From JAANXG01 sp963731035 (GTDB lineage Bacteria; Pseudomonadota; Gammaproteobacteria; Arenicellales; JAANXG01), in NCBI GenBank assembly GCA_963731035.1, contig CAVSUY010000008.1, positions 1-64,000 of the forward strand: 64,000 bases of DNA, given 5' to 3'. A program made the position numbers and the translations under genes. The notes below the pieces were generated by a model. It did not search any database. It had not been told where the DNA came from and saw only the letters and a list, made by a program, of their open reading frames with translations. This document shows positions 9,793 through 17,812 of this stretch, in pieces (the first letter of the stretch is position 1; each line of letters opens with the position of its first letter).

Positions 9793-11723
9793 ATAGCCCC
9801 TTTTTCCGTTCGCAACGCCGGACTGTTCAACAGGCTGACTATGCGGGCGTCCGCAACGGCGGCATCACACTTACCACCGTCCAACTCGGAATCGACATCA
9901 TCGCCGGCCAATCCATTCGCCATTGCCAATGGCAGGAGCCAGCCGTAGGCCAGCGATTGCATGGCCGACGGCGATTCAGGTTGCAATGTTGCATCAAGAC
10001 CAATGTAGGCAGCGACTATTGTCGTCTCGATCCGTGGGTTTCTGTGGTGCGAGAAGTGGCGAACTAAGCGCGTTACTTCCTCCGTATCTGCAGAATGGCT
10101 GACGAGTTTCGCTCGCACTGAGCGAAACACCTCAAGCATCATAGCTCCTGGCTGGATGGAATCGGTGGACGTACGACGGAGCCTCCAATCGAGGCAATCA
10201 ATATCAAAGATGGGGCCAAGCTCGGCATACCGCAGATCGGGAACGAGTGAGGCGAGACCGTCCTCAACACCCGCGAATACCAACCAGGACCCACCGAAAC
10301 ACGAGCCTAGAGCCGGGCTCGCAACCAAATCGCTGAGTACGTCAGCCAACACATCTAGGGCCGAACGGTTAACTCCCTCAAGCGCGACAGCGCGCACACG
10401 CTCTACGTGCCCCCTCTCTAGGGACTGGAGTTCTTCGCGTAGCGGCTCGCCCTCCATCAAGCCCACCGGGATCGGGACGCGGAATGCGTTCGCTCCCGCG
10501 AAGACCGTCGCGCACAATCGAACAAGGTCAGTACTCAAAGCACCTTTGAAGAAGACAACCTGTCTCAAGGCGACCGCTGCACAAACTTCCTGGGATAACG
10601 TGCGCGCAGAAAACTTCTTGAGACCAACTTGCTCAAGCGCTGCGGCAAGATGCGTTGAGGCATCGTCGAATGATTCGATCGTGCTTACCGGCGCCGCGGA
10701 CGATGTAGTGAGAGCACGGACCCTGATCGTGGCATTTTCTTCTGATCCAGTTGTGGTCGACCCTGAAGGAGCCGTCGATGTTCTCTCCTCGACGGTCTTC
10801 TCCAGGTGATCAAGCCTAGATTCCAGAGCGCCAGTTGAAGAAGATACTCGTTCTAGATGGCTAAGCATTTCACTGAACTGTTCCACATCATCAATGAGCT
10901 TAGCGATGCGCGCGCTAGTGTTCTGTGAGAAGGTCTCTATTTCGTGCCTTAGCTCTCCCACACTGTCTTCGGTCGTGGCCTTCGCCCGCGCATGTGCGTC
11001 TGTTAGTTCCCGCAATTCAGTAGCGAGATCGCTAATCGAGCGACAAATGGGATCAAGTTCATCACCGATCTTGCCGACCGTTGCAGAGGTTGTTTCCACC
11101 TTCGTAGCGATGCCTGCCAGGCGAGTCTCCAGGGATTTGACTTCTTCCTCGTCGCGGCGAAGTCGTTCCGGCAGTTCAGCGACCGCGGTATCGCGCTCGA
11201 CCTCCGCGGCAGATTTGGCCGATTCAATAAGCTTTCGAATCTCTGGTGTTTCATCTAAAGGGCTGAATAGCAACAAGCGCTCAATGCCTTCCCGCGAGCA
11301 CTTGTTGTCAAAAGAGCGGACCTTGAGAACAGAAAACAAGTTGAGAACGGCTTCAGTGAAGTCGGAATTGTCCTGCTCAGCCGATCTAAAGGAGTCATTG
11401 ATCGCATCGAGAAGCGCCGCAGTTTCGGCAGGTTCGCCCAGCTTATCTAAGGCCCAAGCTCGCCAAAATGCGCAGAACGCTCGGTCAGCACGCGCTCGAT
11501 TGAGGGGGCCTAGATTTCGGTTGCTGAGAAGATCTTGGGCCAGCTTCCGCTTGCGTTGTCGCAAGCCTGATTCGCTGCTCTTTCGGAAACCGGGAATTGT
11601 TGGAAGAATATTGGCTACCTCCCGAGCTCCTTTCGGAGAAATCTCATCAAGAAAAGCGAGAAACTCGGTCTCCCCAACAGCCGCAATACGCTTAATCGCA
11701 GCGGCAGACGGACGCAGGCTCAT
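9789..11723 (-). CDS. druC: Druantia type I protein DruC, coiled-coil protein
   Basis: The product has 644 residues. An N-terminal helical part (about 1-160) is followed by a long heptad-rich region near 170-320 (DEEEVKSLETRLAGIATKV, LSDLATELRELTDAHARAK-like repeats), then a Ser/Thr-rich linker near 320-350 and a C-terminal domain near 355-630. No nuclease or ATPase motif is visible. It starts at an ATG inside the druB stop (ATGA, 11720-11723) and ends inside the druD start. Gene order and size agree with DruC of type I Druantia; a scaffold role is an inference from the coiled coil. Confidence 0.75.
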   Translation of the reverse strand: MSLRPSAAAIKRIAAVGETEFLAFLDEISPKGAREVANILPTIPGFRKSSESGLRQRKRKLAQDLLSNRNLGPLNRARADRAFCAFWRAWALDKLGEPAETAALLDAINDSFRSAEQDNSDFTEAVLNLFSVLKVRSFDNKCSREGIERLLLFSPLDETPEIRKLIESAKSAAEVERDTAVAELPERLRRDEEEVKSLETRLAGIATKVETTSATVGKIGDELDPICRSISDLATELRELTDAHARAKATTEDSVGELRHEIETFSQNTSARIAKLIDDVEQFSEMLSHLERVSSSTGALESRLDHLEKTVEERTSTAPSGSTTTGSEENATIRVRALTTSSAAPVSTIESFDDASTHLAAALEQVGLKKFSARTLSQEVCAAVALRQVVFFKGALSTDLVRLCATVFAGANAFRVPIPVGLMEGEPLREELQSLERGHVERVRAVALEGVNRSALDVLADVLSDLVASPALGSCFGGSWLVFAGVEDGLASLVPDLRYAELGPIFDIDCLDWRLRRTSTDSIQPGAMMLEVFRSVRAKLVSHSADTEEVTRLVRHFSHHRNPRIETTIVAAYIGLDATLQPESPSAMQSLAYGWLLPLAMANGLAGDDVDSELDGGKCDAAVADARIVSLLNSPALRTEKGAI

Positions 11724-13369
11724 GGAACCTTCTCCATCGTCGATCTGATTTCAGTAGCAATACCGCGCCAGTGAGAAACGAGCGCGCCCTTGACCTTCAA
11801 AGAGAAGAAATGGTCTGAGAGTTCAGGATCGCTAAGCCTGTCTACCGGTGTTCCTTCCGTCGTTTGCCAAGCCCCAACGACTTTACAGAACCAAACGACG
11901 TGTCGCCGGGTCCTTCTCGGAAGAGAGGCAGCGGCGGGCCGAGACCCCTGAACGCCGGATACGTAACTGCCGAACGGCCCCGCGTCAAGAACGACCGTCA
12001 TGCTGGGATCGCGCAGAGCTGCGTTGATCGCCGAGACGATACTGGACGGAAGCGACCCGTCGGTGAGCATAGGTGCCAGTTCAAGGCTCTCTTCAGTGAA
12101 CTCAGCCTCCCGGTGCCACCTAAACATGGCTCTGACGCGTCGAGGAAGGAAGAGTCCGATAAGTTCGCGTTCACCGGTTCGTACACTATCCAGAAGCTCT
12201 CGACCTTTCGCCTCATGGAGTGCCGCGCGTGAGCCGTCCTGAGAAGCCGACTTGAACTCCAAGTCGACCACTGCAACTGGACATGCATCCAGAGGCCGCC
12301 TAATCAGGATCGGTAAATCATGCAGGTCCCACCGAAAGTGGAGAAGGGAAGGCTCAGCTCGGGCCTGCGTCGCGACCTCCAGAAGGTGCCAGCGTCGGCC
12401 ACTAAGAATCAACGTAGAGTCCTCGCCCCCGACATGGACCGCGACCGTACTGTCTTCATCTGAGTCACCCGGATGGAACGCTAGGCAGGTCCACTGATTA
12501 GCTTCTAGCTGAACGCGGCCATCTAGGTCAAGTTCATATGGAACCGGATTAACGATACACCATCGGCGCCTTTCGGGGAGGACCACGAGGTCCGCAACAT
12601 CTCGGAACCACGCGAGCGATGTGTCGTTACCTTCGCTGGGAAGCGAGACCAATGCGCAGCGCCACTCGCGATGTGCCGCGAGCAGATGCGGCGAAAGCCA
12701 GTCTGGCAGGATCGGGCCGGCGCGGTCTCGCCATACAAAGTAATAACTCTCCCCCCACGAGAGCGATTCAGTGCGCGGCTTGTACTTTTCAGACGTAGCG
12801 GTGAATGCGGTGACTTTGTCTCGTCTCAAGCCCGGAACACGACGTTGAATGACTGCGGCGTATGGCCGATGAACTTCGTAGCTTATCCACGAGGCTGCGA
12901 AGTCAGGAGCGTCAAGATCCACTGGATAAGTCCTAGGGCCAAGGGCAAGAGTTGAGAGGCTGACGTTTCGGTAGATCCCTCCTCCGCAGTTAAACGATAT
13001 TTGGCCGTGGGGGTTTGGCGACTTCGGCAAAGTGATGCAGAGTTCCCACCGTCGAGGGGAGCGCTGGCGGGTGACCCCTCCCGGCTCAAGAGCCAACTGC
13101 AAGCGCGCTGGAAGGATGTTTTCGACAGGTCGGACCGGGCTAGTCGGGTGCGTTGGCACAACGCTCCAGTTTCGAATATCATCGGTCGCAACAAAGAGCT
13201 CGCACTCCGGCGTGCCGACGCCGGGGCGGTGGGCGAAGTGCGCGATTCGAACATTACCGTGGCGCAAGAAGACAGGCTTACCGCAGGCGGGACAGGAATA
13301 TCTTCCGTATCGTGATGCTTGCGCTGCTGAAGTGAGCAGCCCAGTGAGTGCATTTCTCGCGCGCTCCAT
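11720..13369 (-). CDS. druB: Druantia type I protein DruB with N-terminal CxxC/HFAH module
   Basis: The product has 549 residues. Residues 20-60 hold YSCPACGKPVFLRHG followed by RIAHFAHRPG and a later Cys, a zinc-ribbon-like module also seen at the N-terminus of CoiA-type proteins. The remainder is a long beta-rich region without a recognised catalytic motif. The ATG at 13369 is preceded by GGGGAG at a good distance and lies 17 bases after the druA stop. It overlaps druC by four bases. Position and size match DruB of type I Druantia. Nucleic acid binding through the zinc module is an inference. Confidence 0.77.
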   Translation of the reverse strand: MERARNALTGLLTSAAQASRYGRYSCPACGKPVFLRHGNVRIAHFAHRPGVGTPECELFVATDDIRNWSVVPTHPTSPVRPVENILPARLQLALEPGGVTRQRSPRRWELCITLPKSPNPHGQISFNCGGGIYRNVSLSTLALGPRTYPVDLDAPDFAASWISYEVHRPYAAVIQRRVPGLRRDKVTAFTATSEKYKPRTESLSWGESYYFVWRDRAGPILPDWLSPHLLAAHREWRCALVSLPSEGNDTSLAWFRDVADLVVLPERRRWCIVNPVPYELDLDGRVQLEANQWTCLAFHPGDSDEDSTVAVHVGGEDSTLILSGRRWHLLEVATQARAEPSLLHFRWDLHDLPILIRRPLDACPVAVVDLEFKSASQDGSRAALHEAKGRELLDSVRTGERELIGLFLPRRVRAMFRWHREAEFTEESLELAPMLTDGSLPSSIVSAINAALRDPSMTVVLDAGPFGSYVSGVQGSRPAAASLPRRTRRHVVWFCKVVGAWQTTEGTPVDRLSDPELSDHFFSLKVKGALVSHWRGIATEIRSTMEKVP

Positions 13370-13386
13370 TCTTGCTCCCCAACAAG

Positions 13387-14628
13387 CTAACTCAAGGTTC
13401 GCGGGCGCCTCGCTCCGGTCCGCAAGGAACGTGTCTTACTTGCCTCCCCGTCTCGCGGGGCGGCGCGACCTCGGATAAGTTCAGGGATATCCGCACGACG
13501 ACAATCGAGGAACCGAGTATCCCTGTCACCGCGAGGCGCGATCCAACGGTCCAGAGCAAGCGCAGATACTTGCTCAACCGTCTTCAACGAAGAAACGCTC
13601 GGTCGGCCAATGCCTGTCTTTAGGATATTTATCCCATTTGATGCCAGTGTGGCAAGAAACACCTCTCGTCGAATACCGTGCCGAAGAACCGATTCGTTGA
13701 TCCCTAAGTCACCGAGGGCCGCTCGAATAGTACGCAGGCGCCAATTCGGACCTTCGCCATATGTATGTCGATCGGCGTACCGATGACCTCGCAGACGTAG
13801 ATACTCACGCATCTCTTCAAATAGACGGTCCGTAATGTGGAAATGGCCCCAGCCAACCGTGTAGCCAACCCGGCTAAAGTACTGTATGCCATCCAGTTTC
13901 AGACGGTTGTAGACTGATGACTTTCCCATTGAAGAGGTCGTGGTTACGGCCAGCAAACGAGCGTTCTTCGCGCTTCCGGAAATAACGCCCACGGAGTTTC
14001 CGTAAGCACGCCGGAAATCCTCGTATACCTCCCGAGATCGCACCAGGCACGCGATGGCTTTGCCTACAAGCAATTTGTTGTACGGGGGAACCGCGCCTAA
14101 TACATAGGCGTCAAGCAGGTTCACAAGGCGTTCGGCACGCTCTTGGGCCGTCCAGCCGATAAGGTGGTCTCGCACCGAGAGATTAAATACGGGATCACCC
14201 AGAGCGATGATGCCCGCCAACCGCTCGTGACCCTCATCCCAAACAAGATACCGAAGGCGTCGTCCGAAGCCTCGCGAAACGGGAACAGACCAAGTCAAAG
14301 ATGCCAAGCGAAACAGATCCGATTCCCATGTATCGCCGACAACTCGTCGTAAGGTTAGGCGAATACGAGCGGGTTCGATTTCCCGTCCGTCCGCAAAATG
14401 AGGCAGAAGACGATCCAGAACGCGGGCGAGAAAGGCCTTTTCGGCCTTGAGCCTCTCTGCTCGTTGCCCACTGTGAAGGCGACGAACGACCTCCTTTCCG
14501 ACTCCCGGCAGAACGAGAGTACCGTCCGAGGCACGCTCGAAACCAAGGGCAGTGAAGTGCCTTCGTATGGCACGCTTCAGTTTTGCCTCCGGGCTAAAGG
14601 CTCGGACGACGCTTTTTTTGTCCTTCAA
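13387..14628 (-). CDS. druA: Druantia type I protein DruA (DUF4338)
   Basis: The product has 413 residues and shows the DUF4338 core that defines type I Druantia: RYLVWDEG, LAGIIALGDPVFNLSVRDHLIGW, LLDAYVLGAVPPYNKLLVGK, a stretch around EDFRRAYG and later TTTSSMGKSSVYNRL. DUF4338 proteins occur mainly as the first gene of this system; their activity is unproven. The start is a TTG at 14628 behind GGGGGT; no ATG occurs early in the frame, so the exact start is open. It is the first gene of a five-gene operon with gaps of no more than 17 bases. The last 30 residues are basic and look disordered. Confidence 0.9.
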   Translation of the reverse strand: MKDKKSVVRAFSPEAKLKRAIRRHFTALGFERASDGTLVLPGVGKEVVRRLHSGQRAERLKAEKAFLARVLDRLLPHFADGREIEPARIRLTLRRVVGDTWESDLFRLASLTWSVPVSRGFGRRLRYLVWDEGHERLAGIIALGDPVFNLSVRDHLIGWTAQERAERLVNLLDAYVLGAVPPYNKLLVGKAIACLVRSREVYEDFRRAYGNSVGVISGSAKNARLLAVTTTSSMGKSSVYNRLKLDGIQYFSRVGYTVGWGHFHITDRLFEEMREYLRLRGHRYADRHTYGEGPNWRLRTIRAALGDLGINESVLRHGIRREVFLATLASNGINILKTGIGRPSVSSLKTVEQVSALALDRWIAPRGDRDTRFLDCRRADIPELIRGRAAPRDGEASKTRSLRTGARRPRTLS

Positions 14629-15079
14629 GATAGACCCCCGCTCCGTATCTGACTGTTAGGATAGTGGAAAGCGCCGAACTCCGGCAAGGTTTTCCGGGCA
14701 GCTGCTCGCTTCCTCTTGTCCGCGGACTAGAGCGAAGCCTTAACTGGGAGGGCGACCTACCTGCCTGGCTCAAGTCCGACGTCGAGCCACTAGCGAGGGC
14801 TGGCCAGTTTATGCTTCCGCCCTAATGGAGACACTTTTGGTTGTAATGCGCCAGGAACGTATCCAGGTCCTTCTGCATTCCCTGAAGCGACTCGTAGCTC
14901 TCGACTCGATCCTGCGTCGAGCGCTTCCGACGCGCTACTCCCTATCAGTCGTCACATCGTTCTCCTGTCAGATTATATCAGCGTCGTGCGAACCCCTTCT
15001 AGAATCCGACCAGGGCCGGTATGGCCACCCCCACTTCGACCGGCCCAGTGCCAGGTGAAGACCATCACTGTTCACTCGG
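14629..15079. other. Intergenic stretch between druA and the first attC site
   Basis: These 451 bases hold the probable druA promoter and leader. No convincing gene is seen on either strand. The part from about 14700 to 15079 lies just beyond the last attC of the cassette array and may be the decayed end of the array, but it has no recognisable attC of its own. Confidence 0.45.
14658..14687 (-). promoter_or_regulatory. Possible druA promoter
   Basis: On the minus strand TTGCCG (14687-14682) and TATCCT (14663-14658) are separated by 18 bases, about 30 bases before the TTG start of druA. This fits a sigma-70 promoter, but neither box is a perfect consensus. No operator palindrome is obvious around it. 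Confidence 0.35.
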
Positions 15080-15178
15080 TTCGAACGATAGCGATGAACC
15101 GCGCTTGAGGGCGACCGACCGGAGCGGTAGCAACGGGAGCGAGCGGTCAAGCGTCGGACTCCGTCGGTCTGGTTAGGC
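15080..15178 (-). repeat. attC recombination site, distal end of the cassette array
   Basis: A 99-bp imperfect palindrome lies at the 3' end of the minus-strand cassette gene. Its right end is GTTAGGC (15172-15178), a perfect GTTRRRY core. The left end is degenerate (TTCGAAC). The interior, from GATGAACCGCGCTTGA to TCAAGCGTCGGACTCC, is nearly identical to the three other sites. The degenerate end faces Druantia, so the array probably ends here. Confidence 0.82.
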
Positions 15179-15188
15179 ATCGCCGCTA

Positions 15189-15899
15189 TCACTTGTTTCC
15201 CTCGACAAAACTCGCAACCCATCTCTCGGAGATTGCCTTGTACTTCTCGACATCAGCTGCGGAACTAAATTCTCCGTGTGTAATCAAAACGAATACGCTT
15301 CCCTTCATGAGTATACTGGATGATATCTGTACCTGTTGATCGTGTATTGATTCTCCATTTGCGCCGTGGGTTTGTTTCATAATCCACGCTACCGAAAAGC
15401 GATTCCTCTGTTCATCGAACACGCCAATCGGCACGATCCCGTCCAGTGTTGTCATAATATCAACATTGAACTCCTTCGATAGTTTCGCATTGGCGTAGTC
15501 TGTCTGCTTGCGAAAGGAGTCTGGGATCGTCTCTGAAAGAGATGCGAGACTCGCTTTGATACGATTCGAATAAGAATCAAACTCTTGGGGCGAAATGTCT
15601 CTCTCTATCGTTGCCTCGATTACAGTTGCTAACAAATACGATGAAATCAGACCCCCAGCTCCTTTCCTCAACTCTTCCAGGTCGTTCGGCGTCGTATAAC
15701 ACGCCAAAAGTCGATTTCCACGAGGCGGGTTGATCAACTCAGCGACTCTTGGCTCGACGTCGCACAAATCGACATATCCCTTCGGCAAGGGCAACGTAAA
15801 TTGAGAGTCACCAACAGAAATGTGTTGGCTCTCTTGTGCTAGGCCACATAGAGGAACTGTGGCAACTAGCAAACAAAACCATTGTTTCCTAAACCGCAT
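15189..15899 (-). CDS. Integron cassette protein, predicted secreted, unknown function
   Basis: The start at 15899 gives MRFRKQWFCLLVATVPLCG followed by LAQES, a clear signal peptide, so the 236-residue product should be exported. A longer frame starting at 15965 runs through the attC site and is not supported. The mature part contains FTLPLPKGYVDLC near the N-terminus and a beta-rich C-terminus ending VASFVEGNK. I recognise no family. The gene fills its cassette, with the next attC beginning about ten bases after the stop. No own promoter is evident; expression of cassettes usually depends on the array or neighbours. Confidence 0.75.
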   Translation of the reverse strand: MRFRKQWFCLLVATVPLCGLAQESQHISVGDSQFTLPLPKGYVDLCDVEPRVAELINPPRGNRLLACYTTPNDLEELRKGAGGLISSYLLATVIEATIERDISPQEFDSYSNRIKASLASLSETIPDSFRKQTDYANAKLSKEFNVDIMTTLDGIVPIGVFDEQRNRFSVAWIMKQTHGANGESIHDQQVQISSSILMKGSVFVLITHGEFSSAADVEKYKAISERWVASFVEGNK

Positions 15900-15993
15900 C
15901 AAGAGCTGATGAGCCGCGCTTGAGGGCGACCGACCGCAGCGGCAGCGAAGGGAGCGAGCGGTCAAGCGTCGGACTCCATCGCCCTTGTTGGGT
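15897..15993 (-). repeat. attC recombination site 2
   Basis: The right core is GTTGGGT (15987-15993), matching GTTRRRY. The interior is almost identical to the other sites. The left end has lost the AAC core and reads GCATCAAG, overlapping the start codon of the next cassette gene. The stop codon of the neighbouring 119-residue cassette gene lies inside this site. Confidence 0.82.
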
Positions 15994-16321
15994 TTCCGCT
16001 GTCTCTTTCATCAAAGAGCGCTTGGATCTCAGAAAAGGCAGACAATGCATTAATTGATCGGCGAAGACATCTCTCCGCCTCTTCGTAATTCTGTGTCCGT
16101 ATCTTGTCGGAGGCTTCGCGTAGATTGTCTCTAACCGTATTAGCCCAAATAGCGTACCTACTAAAAGTGGCGCCACCCTCATTAGCTTGATTCAGCGCTG
16201 CACGGGCTAAACGAGGAAGGAGCGGATCTACGCCGCCATCCGGAAATACTGTCGACACGACGATCTCTTCATCCGTGTCGTGTCGATCTAGGATTTCTTG
16301 TATTTGATTCTCTAGATCCAT
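15962..16321 (-). CDS. Integron cassette protein, small helical, unknown function
   Basis: The start is the ATG at 16321, just outside the preceding attC; a longer frame to 16429 would translate the attC itself. The 119 residues are acidic and mostly helical (MDLENQIQEILDRHDTDEE, then TRYAI-like and NYEEAERCLRRSINALSAF). The last residues are MESDA, encoded by attC 2, with the TGA in the same site. No family is recognised. The helical hairpin suggests a binding protein or antitoxin-like role, but nothing in the sequence proves this. Confidence 0.65.
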   Translation of the reverse strand: MDLENQIQEILDRHDTDEEIVVSTVFPDGGVDPLLPRLARAALNQANEGGATFSRYAIWANTVRDNLREASDKIRTQNYEEAERCLRRSINALSAFSEIQALFDERDSGNPTRAMESDA

Positions 16322-16333
16322 AGCTCTCAGGAA

Positions 16334-16429
16334 ACCCAACGACGGCGATGAGCCGCGCTTGACGGCGACCAACCGGAGCGGCAGCGAAGGGCGGGAGCGG
16401 TCAAGCGTCGGACTCGACAAGCGTTCCAC
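16334..16429 (-). repeat. attC recombination site 3
   Basis: The left core ACCCAAC (16334-16340) is a perfect RYYYAAC. The right end GTTCCAC is degenerate. The interior carries the same GATGAGCCGCGCTTGA and TCAAGCGTCGGACTC blocks as the other sites, with a few substitutions in the loop (GGCGGGAGCGG). Confidence 0.8.
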
Positions 16430-16640
16430 TTAACATAAGCTTACATCTATTGTGAAACAGCTTGTTTCGATGGTACTTGTTTGCAGAGTTTGCAGTTCTA
16501 AACCAATCCCCCATGTCTGGATAGCCGCTATTCGGGTTGCCGCCATTTGGCTCGGTTGCCACCATCATTACTCTAGAGCTAGAGCTATTCCATTTCTCGA
16601 GATCGTAAGGCGTGAAAAGCCATTCCGTTCGACTATTCAT
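16401..16640 (-). CDS. Integron cassette protein, 79 residues, probably a truncated gene
   Basis: The ATG at 16640 lies four bases from the attC core. The product contains RVMMVATEPNGG and PDMGDWFRTAN, followed by KYHRNKLFHNRCKLML. The C-terminus is VESDA, encoded by attC 3. The conserved-looking block is cut off abruptly by the attC sequence, which suggests that the cassette holds the N-terminal part of a longer protein. The family is not recognised with certainty. The cassette is only about 310 bp. Confidence 0.55.
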   Translation of the reverse strand: MNSRTEWLFTPYDLEKWNSSSSRVMMVATEPNGGNPNSGYPDMGDWFRTANSANKYHRNKLFHNRCKLMLSGTLVESDA

Positions 16641-16643
16641 GGA

Positions 16644-16741
16644 GCATAACGACAGCGATGAGCCGCGCTTGAGGGCGACCGACCGGAGCGGTAGCGAAGG
16701 GAGCGAGCGGTCAAGCGTCGGACTCCATCGCAGTGTTAGGT
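16644..16741 (-). repeat. attC recombination site 4
   Basis: The right core GTTAGGT (16735-16741) is perfect; the left end GCATAAC (16644-16650) differs from RYYYAAC at one base. The site is 98 bp with extended inner complementarity (GCTTGAGGGCGACCG against CGAGCGGTCAAGC). The stop codon of the 170-residue cassette gene overlaps the right core. Confidence 0.85.
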
Positions 16742-17248
16742 GCCACTGTCAATTCTGGTTTTCGAAAGTAGTTCATGGTAGTCAACGTCCTTACTCGGTA
16801 TCCCCTCTTCTATCTCGTTCAATAAGTAGTAGAGGACTTTCCTCTCCTTCGGTGGGAAGTTGTCGTTTATGAAACCGGCTATCCCAAAGAACTTATTCCG
16901 ATCTCTTACGCCTGCACGGCGCGCGATGTGGCGCAGCTGATACTCAATATCAATCGGGTCTACGATATCCACATTTAGCTTTTCCTCCGTGCACCTGAGA
17001 TGATCTAACCTATCCCGAATCTGTCCTATGTATTCGTTCTTTATCCGTTCAAGACGTCGTTGGTCCATACCGATGGGATCTACTGGAAATCTCTTTAGCG
17101 TTGATTCGTCTGTCGGGTCCCAATTCTTAGCCTCTTTGAGTTTTCGCGCCAGCTTGTAACAACGCCTGCAGTATCCTCTTGCCTCATGTGGATATCTCAC
17201 GGTGCCACAGTTCTGACACGCCTCGTATTTTCGCGACCACCGTGTCAC
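16736..17248 (-). CDS. Integron cassette protein with zinc-ribbon start, unknown function
   Basis: The 170-residue product begins at a GTG ten bases inside the cassette boundary. Residues 10-32 carry CQNCG and CRRCY (CxxC-x14-CxxC), a likely zinc ribbon. The rest is helical and charged (RRLERIKNEYIGQIRDRLDHL, then ERKVLYYLLNEIEEG). Such proteins often bind nucleic acid, but no family can be named. Its TAA overlaps the attC core. It is the cassette nearest the presumed upstream end of the array. Confidence 0.72.
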   Translation of the reverse strand: MTRWSRKYEACQNCGTVRYPHEARGYCRRCYKLARKLKEAKNWDPTDESTLKRFPVDPIGMDQRRLERIKNEYIGQIRDRLDHLRCTEEKLNVDIVDPIDIEYQLRHIARRAGVRDRNKFFGIAGFINDNFPPKERKVLYYLLNEIEEGIPSKDVDYHELLSKTRIDSGT

Positions 17249-17257
17249 TTTGCAGCT

Positions 17258-17264
17258 ACCTAAC
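17258..17264 (-). other. Cassette core site (attI-side or end of a lost cassette)
   Basis: ACCTAAC on the plus strand is GTTAGGT on the minus strand, a perfect GTTRRRY core, placed ten bases before the first cassette gene. Beyond it (17265-17458) no attC palindrome, integrase gene or cassette gene is seen. It therefore marks the upstream edge of the array. Confidence 0.6.
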
Positions 17265-17458
17265 AGTGAGTGGACGGAAAAAGGCCGCGGTGTAACACGG
17301 CATTTGTCCGCATAACACGCGGGCGGGGAGGCGAGGATTGAGTGATTGATTCTTGTTCCATCCGGAAACTCCTTTTGGATCCGTTACTTATTACCATTAT
17401 ACGATGGTCGGTGTCTGTGCGGGGCGTGTTGTAGCACGGACAATGCGCGTTCTCCCTG

Positions 17459-17490
17459 ATCGCGGCTGAAGCCGCTCCTACAATCCGGGG
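17459..17490 (-). repeat. REP-like palindrome beside the dinB remnant
   Basis: ATCGCGGCTGAAGCCGCTCC is followed by TACAATCCGGGG. The same element in the same position follows the second dinB copy at 18789-18820, so it belongs to the duplicated segment. Confidence 0.8.
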
Positions 17491-17509
17491 TTTGATGCGG
17501 TGGAATGGC

Positions 17510-17812
17510 TCAGGGCTTTTGGCGGGGATTGACCAGCGCGCCGCGGATGATGGCTTTGCCGCCGAAGCGGGCGCGGATGTGATCGAGGGTGGCGTCGACG
17601 CTGCCGTCCTTCGGCGCGAACAGGGCGGTCTGGGCGGTGTGCTCTAAGGCGCTCGCGCCGACACCCAGTGGCCGGACGCCGTCGCGCCGCTGCGGCGGTG
17701 ATGACGCAGAAGCGGTCGGGCTTGCGATAGTCGGAGGCCAGCTTGGCAGGAGCTTGTTGGGAGCCATGCCGATGGAGGCCACCAGCCCGGTGCGCCCCCT
17801 GGGGCCGCTCAT
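17510..17812 (-). pseudogene. dinB: dinB remnant (DNA polymerase IV) with internal deletion
   Basis: The minus strand encodes RTGLVASIGMAPNKLL, matching residues 142-157 of the neighbouring dinB. DinB homology then continues in another frame (KLASDYRKPDRF, VITAAAAR) and jumps to the family's C-terminus (GVGASALEHTAQTALF, IRGALVNPRQKP). About 155 residues of the thumb and little-finger region are missing, as is the whole catalytic N-terminus. It cannot be a working polymerase. It abuts the stop of the methyltransferase gene with no spacer. Confidence 0.85.

Noticed and set aside
15962..16429. Long starts for the cassette proteins that include attC-encoded residues
   Set aside because: The N-terminal extensions are translations of the attC palindromes. 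The ATGs just inside each cassette, one of them with a signal peptide, are better.
15080..16741. CRISPR array as explanation of the regular repeats
   Set aside because: The repeats are about 98 bp, palindromic, 310-815 bp apart, and lie at gene ends with GTTRRRY cores. This is attC organisation, with no spacers and no cas genes.
1388..17264. Prophage or integrative element with integrase
   Set aside because: No integrase, excisionase, structural phage genes or flanking att repeats were found. The region reads as a defence island plus cassette array.
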